Shown in pieces: positions 44,101-55,424 of a stretch of DNA of 64,000 nucleotides. Below the pieces are notes generated by a model. That model was not told where the DNA came from. It saw only the letters and a program-made list of their open reading frames with translations, and did not search any database. Each line of letters begins with the position of its first letter. The stretch's first letter is position 1. Both the position numbers and the translations under genes were made by a program. The DNA comes from Usnea hakonensis (Eukaryota > Ascomycota > Lecanoromycetes > Lecanorales > Parmeliaceae), in assembly GCA_013423325.1 (NCBI GenBank), contig BLJB01000073.1, positions 124,001 to 188,000 on the forward strand, written 5' to 3'.

Positions 44101-44289
44101 CCATTAGAGAAAAACCCACGCAGACGAGGGTTTGTGAGGGCCGTGTCACTAGAAGCAGATCGTGATACGTATCCAGAGGAAGGGCTTGTCTACCTTGCTC
44201 TGCTTCTCCATTTGAAGCATGCGGGAGAGTATGTCTTTCCCTGAGGACCCGCGCGGTGCAGGCCGTGCGGGCTGAGGGGCGGTGGCCAT
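41162..44289 (-). CDS. large disordered protein with C-terminal Cys/His zinc-binding-like module
   Basis: The exons are 44289-44194 (MATAPQPARP start, 32 residues) and 44071-41162, joined across a 121-nt intron (GTAGAC...TAG), giving 1001 residues. I do not recognise a named family. Residues 18-32 form a short conserved-looking helix (KDILSRMLQMEKQSK). Residues about 137-177 are a charged Lys/Glu coiled coil. Some 700 residues rich in Ser, Pro, Thr and Gln follow. The last 85 residues are clearly folded: ICCKCKFWHDLP (Cys926, 927, 929; His933), then CPWCEHAM (Cys975, 978; His980), CC (986-987) and a final LHERHH. This pattern suggests a treble-clef or binuclear zinc module. It could be a signalling scaffold, but nothing in the sequence shows function. 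Confidence 0.75.
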
Positions 44290-46013
44290 ATCGTGAGAAA
44301 TTGAGATCAGGGAAAAGCCCGTCTCCAAGGCGGGGAAACGATATCAGGTTCACGAGACGGGGATTTTTTTGGACCAAAGGTTAAAGGGAAGAAGGCAAGG
44401 CCAGGTTAGGAGAGATGCAGGTGTGCTTTAGCCCTTGCTAGAACGAGGCAGAGTGCAAGGAATGAAGGGTGTAAATTGCCAGGATCTGTTAGACAAGCGA
44501 GTGTAGAATGCTGCATATGTGCAGCATCTTGGTTTAAAATTGTACAGTAGCAGTATGTGAGTAGGAGATTTGGGTGAGAGGTTGTTTTTTCTTTGAATTG
44601 GTGGAATAGAGCCGCGAGGGAATGAATGGGTCGGATAGAGTCGAGTACCGCGCAAAATGTACATCCGATTTCCCGCTTTTCTGTCAAGCTTAGCCTCAGC
44701 ATTTGATTGGCAGAAAATGTCCGGATTGAATGCAAAAGGGCTCAAGAAGACAGAAGAGTCAAGAGATCAAGAGAAGGATGATGATATTGAGGAGGAGAAG
44801 GAGGAGGAGGGGGGGAGCAGATGAAGTGGAAGAGGCTAACGAGTTTCATTCCAGTCTGGATTGAACGAGGTTAACATTGAACAGGGCGAGGTTGAATACC
44901 TTAAGGCTACGGTACTAGGTGTAATGTAACTATGGCTGTTGTGTGACCTTGCATACAATATTAATTAAATGTCCAAAGATCTGCCTGACATAGGTACGTA
45001 AACTAAGGTACTTTAGGTATCCTACCTTACCTTTTGAATTCGGAGAGGATAATGCCGACTTCACCAGGATTTTGGCTGCGGCACTGCGCGGCGCCAGCCT
45101 AGAGTAAACTATTCGTACAGTGACCCATGCTCAGAAATTGATAATGATAGATGGATCTTTCTCTCCGCCTAACTCAAATCCCTAGGGTTTGTATGTATCA
45201 AGGGTTACAAAGTTACAAGTACGTATTAAAAGTAGTTTACCTTAGGCATTATTAATAATAGCAAAATGCCAAGATGCCAACATGCGAGTCATCAGTCTTG
45301 CATAATCCATACCCATACTTTACCGTGTGCATACCTGACCTTTAAAAGCTTCCGGACCATCGGACCTTGCCTTGAAAACCACGGGCCACGGGTGACGGGA
45401 CTCTATTACTCTAATGGAAAATATGGAGTACTACTAAAAGTAAGACTAGAGGTAACTTACTTTACAGCTACCTTATCCTCCCCTCGATCCAACACAAGTA
45501 TTGAACTGAAAACTGTAATTTGCCAACAACTTCCCTCCTCTGCTTACCGCTCTCCCACCCCTTCATAACATCTCTCTTATATCTCTCCTGCTGCTACACC
45601 TACCTATCCTCGAGCCATTCAACCAGTCATCGTACTGACTTTGAGTACAACAGTCCTAGCGTCACCCGACCCTAAAGCACCCTTCATTCTGACCTGGACG
45701 AGCCACCTTCACACAATCCCAAAAAGGACATCGAGCTCTATTGCCCTTGCAAGACATAAGTCACCGATGACAGCCTTCAGTGCTTCCCAGCTTCAAAAAA
45801 AGCCGATTACCCCAGACTCCCATGTCTGTAACACGTGTGGCTGTTCAAGTCTGGAATATGGGCCAGGAGATGGCACGTCGCGAGAGATGACAAGGTGAAG
45901 GACAAATGTGGTGTGTTTTATGAGCCACGAGATGAGCGACTGCGTTTTTAAAGGCACTTCACATGATTTGATGGCAAAAGTGATCGGATCAATGGCTTTT
46001 ACAGACGCGCTTT
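44290..46013. other. intergenic region, no gene recognised
   Basis: 1.7 kb between the minus-strand bZIP gene's stop and the start of the next minus-strand gene. It contains a GA-rich stretch at about 44755-44825 and several AAGGTA/ACTTTAGGTA/TACCTTACC words at 44900-45030 and 45235-45475, like those at the left end of the window. No frame looks coding. Confidence 0.5.
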
Positions 46014-47481
46014 TCAGTGTTCGAAGAAGTCGTTCGTGTCCATACCGGAAACGCTCAAAGCGTTCGTCTCCACATTCCAGAAACTTTGAGGGGCACATGG
46101 GTACGGCTCAATTGGCCAAGATGCATCAGTGCTGTCGGGGGTATGTGGCCCTCCGCTGCTATTAAGTGATGGAGAGCTAAGATTCGCTCTCCCTTCGGAG
46201 CCGAGAGTGGGGTCATTGGGACCCGACGCGATTAAGAATTGGCCATCCGGAAAAAGTCCTTTGCGGCGCAGGAATGGCTCAATACTATTGTCCAAAACGT
46301 CAACCCAGCCCTGTGGCACTGGCTTGGTGTTTTTGTTGAGACCCCTCGTGCTCGAATTCGGATCTTTACTCCGAAGCTGCTGCACAGTCTCAGTTTCCGT
46401 CCACTCCGACAGAGGCAAATGGTTGTCCAGCAAGACTCGTGCTGACGGGGCGGCAATCTCACCGGCATCTTCTTCCTCTTCGTCTTCTTCTTCACCAAAT
46501 GTGGCTTGATATCCGAGCATCGATACTGGTTCTGGACCCTGACGTCCACCTCTGGACTGAGCAGCTGTCGGTTGGACAGACCGCCCAGGGTCATTTTCAT
46601 CTTCTTCAACATCAGATTCTTCGGTGCTGATTTTTGCAAGCTCACTTAGCCTTTCTACGGTTGATTTAAGGTGTCCAGCCAACGCCGGCGCCCCTTTCTG
46701 AATTCCCGAAGCAAGTGCTATGTCATTGAATTCGAGAAATGTCTTTTGCATGTCTTCGATTGTTTTTTCCAAGGATGCAACTCGATTGTTGAGACCTGAA
46801 ATAGTCGTCTCTTTCCGTTGGCGGTACGCGCGCTGAGCAAGTCTGATCTGGGTACGTCGACGCTGGATCAAGTCAGCTCAGAAGTGCATTGACGCCTCCA
46901 GCTGGAGGATGAAAGGTAAAGGCCCAGGGACGGAAGCAACAAAAGATCATGCCGAAACATGAAAGGTTGCATACTTCGGCCGCAGTCTGATCCTTGGTCT
47001 CAAGCCTGGGTCTGCCTCGTTGACGAGCACTGTTCGCTTCATCTGCGCTTGTAGTTTTCAAGGATTCTTTCCTCGATCTGCGAGCTCTTGTACCAGCTGG
47101 TGGACTAGGTGTAATCGTTCTGGTTCTGTTATCCGCGGTGATGCCAAACATTGGGGCATGCTCTCTCCCGCGTTGCTGCATCGAGCTGACTTGCGCATAG
47201 TCCCTCTGCGTCTGATAATTTTCAGCTGACAAGACGTCGAGATCCATTGGAGTCTGCGGGTAGTAGGGGGGATAGCCAGTGGGCTGGACGACTTGGGGAG
47301 CAGGACCTGGATAATTCGTTGAGGGTTCGAAGCCTATCCCTACTCGCGCAGTCTCGTTCGAATTGTTGGCGTAGTAGGGAGTTTGGGTGAAGTAAGAGTC
47401 TCCCATGAAGCCAAGGGGACTAAACCCGTAATATTCTTCATTCCCTCTTTTTGCTGACTCGGCCTCGCGCTTTCGGTCCAT
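46014..47481 (-). CDS. fungal bZIP transcription factor with variant basic region
   Basis: The exons are 47481-46975 and 46862-46014, with a 112-nt intron (GTATGC donor, GCTGAC branch, CAG acceptor) that joins DQTAAE to RRRTQIRLAQRAYRQRKE, giving 451 residues. The basic region spans 170-187 and a leucine-zipper-like stretch follows to about 215 (LNNRVASLEKTIEDM). In place of the usual N-x-x-A-Q/A-x-x-x-R core the sequence reads I-R-L-A-Q-R-A-Y-R, so the near-invariant DNA-contacting Asn is Ile. This variant is known in a group of filamentous-fungal bZIPs. The rest is Pro/Gln/Tyr-rich N-terminally and acidic in the middle (a Glu/Asp run near 300). The start is uncertain: ATG 47481 gives MDRKREAESAKRG, but the frame stays open to an ATG at 47739. 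Confidence 0.82.
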
Positions 47482-50400
47482 GACAAATTCTGGTCTTTTG
47501 CGATTACTGATCAAAACTTCACACTTCTGGTCCAGTGTCAGCGTCGTCCAATCACGTTCTATGACGCCTTCCCTAACCCTCGGCAACGAAGGCGAGACGC
47601 TAACCTCTTTTGTGGCCGCTACTGTGTACCTTCCGATTTTGCAGGGAGCGTTCGGATGGATAGGTGTCGATATATGGTGAAGGAACGGGTACACAAACTG
47701 TTTGTTTGGAGTGTGGGAGATGACTTCATATAGGCACATCAGCTCCGGCTCCACCTACATGCATGTTGGGGCTGATAAAAGCCAGTGAAGATCGGATATC
47801 AGACTTCGGGAAGCTCACCGCCACCGCAACCACCCTAATACTACATCTGTGCCAGTGTTTAACTAAATATTCAGGGATCCTGCCATGTGGCAATTACTCG
47901 TGCTAGGCAGCCCTAACCCTGCACCTTTACGAAGGATGCGTCGTCAGACTGCCCGCGGCAGCTAGAGCTGCAATCCTTCTGTGCAAGACGAAGTGTTATG
48001 GTGACCGAAGGCCCTGCATTGCTTTCCGAAAGGCTTCACAGAATCTCAAGTCTCTCTACATGCTGCCTAGGGTTCCCAGGCGCCGCTTATTCAGCCTGCT
48101 GATATCGACTACGGATTCCACAATTTATTGTCCCACATTCAATCTCACAGTCGGCCTGGTCTATAGTGATGTAAACTCATTAGAGACCGACAAAAGTACA
48201 GTCTTGCGCAAGTCAATGATCGTTTAGCTCATGCATAACCTATTTTGGTCGTCCGTGTACTGCTGTATAAATAAGTTTTAAATAAAGGAGGTTCTCCAAC
48301 AACTCTCCTCGGCGTCTCACAAGCCCTCGATTCCAATTTTATTGAACGAGATCTGTCTAGAAAGGTCAAAGAGTCACAAAAGGATCCATGATGAGCTCTG
48401 ACCATGTTTCATCGAAGTTTTATCGATGTTCCTGAAAGACTTTTCCGATACTCCAATGCTTTCCGATCTTTTCCAATTGTGTCGATTCCTCAGTACGAAT
48501 AACCAGCTATGCTAACATTCGACAGAGTACTTTTCTTCGGAAGAGAAGACTTGACAGAGGGACAGCCTAGCTTCACCATCAGAGAAAGGCGACAACCAAT
48601 GGGATTTCTGTGTCGCGTCAATCTTACCTTCCCCGCCTTTCCCCGAACTGCAGGGCACCTAAAAGACTGAACAATCAGCAAGCGTAGTCGAGTTGACCCA
48701 ATACGCGGAATGCTTTTCTGTCAGGGCAAAGAGAGCGTTTAGCGACGCTACTGGCGTACACCTCGGCGAATTCGTCTTTGAGAGAGGCAGACGAGGTTGC
48801 AACCCCCAGCCTGATTTCTCTGCCCAATTTCTCTATCTGAATTTTCACTATCTTGACGATTCGAATTTGAACAAAGAGAGCACTCTCTTCGGGTTCATTT
48901 TCAGGCTGATGGTTCCCACTCAAATCATAATCTAAATCGAAAAACATGCCAGCAAAAGAGGAAGTACTTGGTCGGAGACAGGAGTTTACGCTTCGGTACC
49001 CTTGGGATTCCGCACGGACATAATGAAGTCCGTGAGCCACACTAGGACTGTGCACCAATTGGACGTGATTGAGAACAACCTACTGGTTCAGATGATGAGC
49101 TCTCTGCGTTAAATTGCACGTTTACATCACAGGGTGCTCAAGGAGATGAGCTACTTGGATTTCGAACCCTTCCGTGTTCCTCTTAGAGATTCGTATGGAG
49201 ATGCAGGGCCTTCTAGCGGTGTGCGCGCACTGCTTTTTTGGAAGCCCGCGAGCAGTAGTCCCTACGATGCCACGGATTGTATCTCCGTTGCATTCCAGCC
49301 CATTATTCGAGCTACTGGATCGGCAGGACTTTCCGCTTGGGATTATGGTTTCTTTGAGTTTTCTTCTTTTCAGGCAGATGCCTGCCACGAGTAATCCACT
49401 CCTGAAACTCTGGCCAGGTGTACGTATTAGAAAGTAAGTTTTCAGCGCTCCTTTTGGAGCCGTCGCTACCCACCTCAAAGTATTTCGAGTACGCCTTCCA
49501 AGATCAGTCTATCTAATAAGCAGCCTGGCTGTTCACTAACCTTAAGAAGTCAGCCTCGGAGAGATTACGACGATGCATGAAAGTACTGCACCTGGCCATC
49601 CTTCCGCCGCCAAGACTATCTAAATCCTCCGTTGTCAATCGTGCGTATCTGTAATACTGTCGTCTTTTTCTCTAGTCCAATGTTGCTTACGAGTACTATG
49701 CATAGTGTGGCAATGTCAACCGGCTACTCTTTCGAAGCTCATGACTATCGAGCATCGCGGGAGTCTGTCAATGCAAAGGCGAAAAAGGAGATCAGCCATG
49801 CCAAGACAAAGGATCAACAGATGACAAATACCTATCTACATCAACGGACTCATTCAGGGAAGTATCCAGGCGGCAGTCTCCATCCTAGCAACCCACTACA
49901 ATCTACCATGGCCCGTGTTCACCGATCTCTCTGAAACACATACGTGTCACCACGACTAGCGGAGATTATTTAAGGCCGAGCAAGGTCGATCAGGTCTCGA
50001 CCTGTTAAGGATTACGTCTTCTGGGAAGCGTTAGACACTTTGGATGCATTGATCTTGCTTTCACCGTCATGAGGACCAGGAGATTGCAAGATCTTCTTCG
50101 AAGAACACTCATGTTTTTGAACAGGCCAAGTCCAAGAACCATCATGGCACCGGACTCCCTCGTAAAGCCAGGTGTTACTTACGTGCCTGTTGCTACATGA
50201 AACACGAAGATTGCAGGCTGTAATATTCCCGAATGCATCTCGGACCGCTCGCAACTCGGACGAATCTTAGGAAGACCTTGGGAATTGCAGCGCAAGATCT
50301 ACGTCGATCTGAATTTTGGTCCGGCTAAACCAGCCAAGATACGAGAATGGGTTCAATGCAGCAAGTTGTGTGGAAATTAGAGGGCAGATCGCTATTTGGA

Positions 50401-52392
50401 AGATCCTACATCAAAGCCGCCAGGACACCAACACGCTGCCAATATGATCAGAGCGTACTTGAGAGACTGACATCATGTGAACGCCATATGAAAGCCCTGA
50501 GAGAACCTGAATTCTGGCAAGGCTTCTCTTTGAGAAGCAAGTACACCCATGAAAGTAAATCTAAAGCTACGTTCAGTGCCGAGAGCCGTCAAAGCCTTCA
50601 TTATTGCTATATGTTCCGAATTGAAAATTCGAAACATGAGTAACCTATCGGCTGACATGCAAGTTGCTTTAACGAGGCTGCTCCAGTCAAACATCGCAAG
50701 GAAACTCCCAAAATGAATGTCAGTGATTTCGCGAAGGCGTTGCGTGATTGAGCAATTGATCTCTTGCAGCGAAAGATTTACACAAGGTGACTACATTTGG
50801 TCTGGAGAGCCAATAGCTTGCTTCGATTTGTCTATGATTATGGTGCCTTTGTTCAACTGTGGGTGGGCGCTATTTGAGCTGCTGTTCTTGCCGACTGATT
50901 TCTTTGGTAGTTCTGCTCCAGGTTTTGGTACCACGCACATTCACAACACCATCATTTTCCACCTCCATTGGACGAACTTAGCCATCCATGGCTTATGAGT
51001 AAATAGCAGCGCTCCCCAATTCGAATCCGGTACTGTAGACAACACATGGTAAACAATGACCCTTTTTTGGCAAGCTTCATAAGTTCATGGTACTTAAACG
51101 GCTCCGCGCGCTAATCGCGCTCGGACCCGAGAACGGCTTTGGCATTACTTAAGGTACACATTTGTCTACCTTATATTCTGAGCTTCTGGATCCTCAGGAC
51201 TCTGATACATCCATAGGACGGCTCTACCTTCAGCACCCAGATTCAACGTTACCTAGATGACTTTGACTTAGTCAAATGTATCAGAGAGGAGGATTACGCC
51301 GATGATGGAATCAATGTTCTAGACCCCAAAGGATGAAAAGGATCATGATACGTCAGTCTCGGAGGTTACATGCTCCCTTGGGATGGCCTGTTATAGCGAT
51401 TCAATGCTCACCGACGCAAGGTAGTTCAATGGCATCGAAGGAAAAGAGGCGGTCAAGCAATAGGCGGCACGCCACCGGAAGGGCCGAGTCTAGTTGAGTT
51501 TCGGAACTTGGTGGAAGAGAAGGTTGGACAAGCGCGATAGAGTTTGGGGGACATGTGATGAATATTTTGGAGCAGGTCTTTCGACTTTGTCAGACTTCCA
51601 TCAATACTGTGGCAATGCACGACGAGCTTGCGCAGGATGTTGACAAGTTTCAAGTTAGCCTCGGCATTCTACGCAAGGACATTTGCATACATGACCAGAA
51701 AGCACCGGCGGATCGTACCCGGGCATTACCAGTCATGTCAAAGATGCAGTCAGCATTTCCGAAGCTCTGCGAGGTCTTGCTCGTCATGCTAGATACAAAG
51801 AGAAATCCTTATGCTCCGACTCGTTTTTCAAGCGCGCCGCAGATATACAAGAATCAAGAATGGCAATGTCGCCAATTAGTCTCTTCGATGACTACGGCGG
51901 CGCAGTGGTTGGCGTCTTAATCACAACGAGGGCGAGAGGGAATACCTGATTGAGCACGTTGCAAAAGCAATGAAGCCGTCATTCTTATTGCATGCCCGGC
52001 ATAAGGATTTGCACTTGAGCAGAGACTTGGTCAATGTGCCACTAGTAATATCGACGTATAAATTTCTTGCCGAGCCTTAGATTACGAGACATTGGCCACT
52101 TCATGTTGCAGCCCATTGAGGGGCTGCGAAGTCGAGATTCAAGATTCAAGGGCGACGGAGAAGAGCCGGCCAGTCTTTGAAGGATCCACCTTTTCGGCCT
52201 TTGTAAACGATTAAAGCTGCGACAACTGCGCGAAGCATTGCTCTGATCTTTCATTCAATACCTGGGCTCATACTGTCCATTGATTGATTGATGAAGCTAT
52301 ATTGGACACCCTATGTGTGTGGGCTTTCGCAGTAGAAATGTAGTTGTTGGCTTTTTTGCTGTGATCCTCATCTACTCTTTCAAGCGGGAACC
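47482..52392. other. long region without a recognisable gene
   Basis: About 4.9 kb of ordinary base composition holding only short unrelated frames. The longest candidates are a minus-strand frame at 48675-49058, a minus-strand frame at 50025-50270 containing five Cys and two Trp, and a plus-strand frame at 51555-51920 (121 residues, predicted helical). None matches a family I know, and I could not join them into a convincing spliced gene. A TATAAATAAG box lies at about 48264. The region may hold decayed genes or rapidly evolving orphan genes. I see no transposase, reverse transcriptase, long terminal repeats or RNA genes. Confidence 0.45.
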
Positions 52393-53420
52393 ATGCCTCC
52401 AATCGAGCATCCACCACACCAACCCCCGCGTGTAGTCCTCTATCACCAAACCCATTATCACCGAAACAATTTCGTCTCCCTTCTGCCTCTCCTCACCGAA
52501 GCTGTCGATCACGTTCCCATCACCCACCTCATCATCGCCGCCATCCACATCAATGACCCTCCTGGGCACATCAACCTCAATGATGACCCGCCAGACTCTT
52601 CAAAGTTTGCCAGCTTGTGGGAGGAAGTCGCCATTATGCAAGACATTGGTGTCAAAGTCCTCGGTATGCTGGGCGGTGCCGCTCAGGGCAGCTTTCAACG
52701 GCTAGATAGGAGCGGTGGGGAGTTCGAAGCGTACTATGTGCCTTTGCGGAACATGATACGGCGGCACAACCTCGATGGGCTTGATTTGGACGTGGAGGAG
52801 CCGATGTCTTTGAATGGTATCATACGGCTCATCGATCGTCTAAAAACCGATTTTGGTCCGGAGTTCCTCATCACTCTCGCTCCCGTGGCTACGGCACTCC
52901 GTACGTGTATCTCGGAGCTGTTTCTACCTTCCCGCCTTGCGGTGGAGCTGTTGCATTTGATTCTAGAGCAAGAGGGACTCTCTACGCCCGAGACGTCCTG
53001 CAATTTCTTCCACTACCTAGAACAAGCAATGCTGACTTCGTCATTTGCGTAGAAGGCCGTCCCCATCTCTCCGGTTTCGATTACGAAGCGCTTGAGATCA
53101 TGCGGGGAAGCAGTATCGCCTGGTACAACACGCAGTTTTACAATAATTGGGGTCGACTCGAGTCCTTCATCGACTACGATGCTATACTAAGGCAAGGATG
53201 GAGACCTGAGAAGGTGGTGGTGGGTGCGCTGACGAGTCCTGGCAATGGCAACGGATTTGTGAATACCGAGGAGCTGGAGAGGACCGTGACAGCGCTGAGT
53301 CAATTCTACACCAATTTTGGAGGGGTAATGGGGTGGGAGTACTTTAATAGCCAGCCTGGGGGTGAAGGGAGGCCATGGATGTGGGCGGTGGGAATGATGG
53401 CAAGTGTAAGAGGGCGCTGA
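52393..53420 (+). CDS. glycoside hydrolase family 18 protein
   Basis: Exons 52393-52900 and 53053-53420 are separated by a 152-nt intron (GTACGT...TAG) and give 291 residues. Family 18 enzymes cleave beta-1,4-GlcNAc linkages (chitin, or the chitobiose core of N-glycans) by substrate-assisted catalysis. The active-site strand LDGLDLDVEE carries the D-x-x-D-x-D-x-E motif, with Glu135 as the acid. The start VVLYHQTHY and the THLIIAAIHIND strand fit the first strands of the barrel, and GGVMGWEYFN near the end supplies the conserved Trp. The protein is short, has no signal peptide, and has no chitin-binding or membrane segment. A cytosolic role is therefore more likely than secretion. Confidence 0.9.
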
Positions 53421-55424
53421 TGCCCGGACGGCGACCAGTTTCCAGGAGTGGATCGGATCTGGGAGAGGTCGGGGTATCACAGATACTGCTCTTTGTTCTT
53501 CGCTTGGGAATCTTGGAATTGGTGTTGGATGGAAGATTGTGGACAGGTGCCTACGAGCGTGAGGACATATGCCATTTGCTCTTCTCCACGCTATGTGAAG
53601 AGACGCCTATTGGTCAGTAATACTGTCCTGATCTACGGTCAGGTATACCACAGCCTCGATTACTCTACAGTGGAGCTGGTAGCCGGTTGGCCGACGGAGG
53701 AAGGATGCCGCCAGCGCACATAGAACGGAGCCGAGTAGCGAGGATCGCACGAGACTACCTGGACGAGACATTATCATATCGCCCCACAATGCGAGGAATA
53801 GAGGAATAGTAGAGGGTTACGATGACAAGGAAGCTTATTTAGGAGCTACGATGTGGGATTCAGGCGGTCCACGCATCTTTTATCCTTTCATACCCACTAC
53901 CCCAGGTTTCTCTTGCAGCCAGTCATACTCGTCGCGAGTGCATGCATGTGTTTGTGCGGGAGATCGGCGCTGGAGGCTGTTTTGGAGGCCGGGATGACAT
54001 CTGTTACGCGCATGACAGCAAAGTCATTTGCTGTCTTCCGTACATTCAAAATGGAGATAAATTTTATGATCCTCTAAGTATTTTACGTAGAAATCTATGA
54101 TAATTAAAAACTTTTGAAGCACCGCTCGCTTACAGAGATACAGGTAGTCTTTCGTCTTTTTTGCTCAATTTTATTACCGCCACACTTCTACTTACATTAC
54201 TTACTTTACTCATACTTCTACTTTACCCGAGCATGGAATATTAATAATGCTGGAAGAAGTGTGGCGCACGGCAGCTGGACTACCAGACTTGGGCACTAGC
54301 TTACAATATCTGTTAGAACGTTGCCTTTTCCATGCCAGCGTGCAAGGCCGCATGATCAATATCAGAATTGATTGGACATTGGGCCACACCCTTCTCCTCC
54401 GTCCCATGCCACTACTATCCACTACTATCCACTACTATCCACTACTATCCACTACTATCCACTACTACTATAGACTATCCCTGCCTTCCCGGACTTACCT
54501 ACCTTACTGCCTTTCCTCCCTTTTCCCTTTTCCCTTCTCCACTCTCCCCCTTCTCCCTTTGTTCCATGATTCTTCCTTCTCTTCTCATCTCAACCCTTTC
54601 TGCAACCAGGTGGTCGCTGTATGTAACGTAGATCTGCCTGTCAGAGATAGGTACTTGTACAACTGTCCTCTGCGATTGAGAAGACCGATTTGCCTTCTGC
54701 GTAAGCTCGCAATGCCAATTGCACTTTTGAAGTTCGATCTCTGTCAAATCCGTAATCCACGTCCCATACATCAGGTATTGACGATAAAGTGGGAAGCTCG
54801 GGTTCACTTCTGTGATTGAAGTGATTGAATGCTAGTGCTACCTACCTACCTACCTACTTTACTGATGAAAATAAAAATTGCTACTCTACTTTATTATTAA
54901 CCCCTGGAAATTGGCGCCAGAAGCTGTTTTTTTAATTGTGGCTGGTGCCGCTTTTCACGCACCCCCCGAGCCCCATCGCGACCTTTCACTGCGAACCAAC
55001 TCCATCTGTCATAACCGTTGTCACCTCTTCCTAAGGTTCGTCTAGTCCAAATACTTTCCACTGCGCATTCAACTGCCATTCTCTTGCGGTCAAGCTGCTG
55101 CCCTCCTCTCCGCCCTCACGCTCGCTACTGACCCACGGTCGCAAATCCTCAGGTTCCAATCCCCAGCCTTGAAAATTCAACCTCGTCTCTACCTATAACG
55201 ACGAACAACATAGAACATTACGTTGGTATAGATGATCAGGACAACGAATCTAGAGCTGGGACCATCATTGAGCACGTGCTGGGAACTGGGACCGCTTGCT
55301 AGACGCTCTTTTGACAGCGGAACGGCCGCCGGACAAGGTCACCACGCAATTACGGCGACCTCGTTAGCAATCCCTCTTGCGATAGACTACCTGCAGCCTC
55401 ACGGAGGTTGACTGGTCGCCCCAC
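53421..55424. other. intergenic region upstream of PSR1
   Basis: Two kb between plus-strand genes. It includes a decanucleotide tandem repeat (54411-54468), pyrimidine-rich DNA (about 54480-54600), a CTAC repeat (about 54840-54860), and a pyrimidine-rich leader before the PSR1 ATG. The frames in it are low in complexity. Confidence 0.5.
54411..54468 (+). repeat. 10-bp tandem repeat, about 5.8 copies
   Basis: The unit ACTACTATCC is repeated five times without change, followed by a partial copy. It is non-coding DNA. Confidence 0.95.

Noticed and set aside
46863..46974. Read-through C-terminus of the bZIP first exon
   Set aside because: It runs into intron sequence. Splicing restores the basic region exactly.
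51001..51060. Possible tRNA B-box (TTCGAATCC-like)
   Set aside because: The flanking bases do not fit the box consensus, and no matching A-box or stem pairs were found.
54247..54819. 190-codon frame over the decanucleotide repeat
   Set aside because: Mostly repeat and pyrimidine tract translation; no conserved motif and a poor context.
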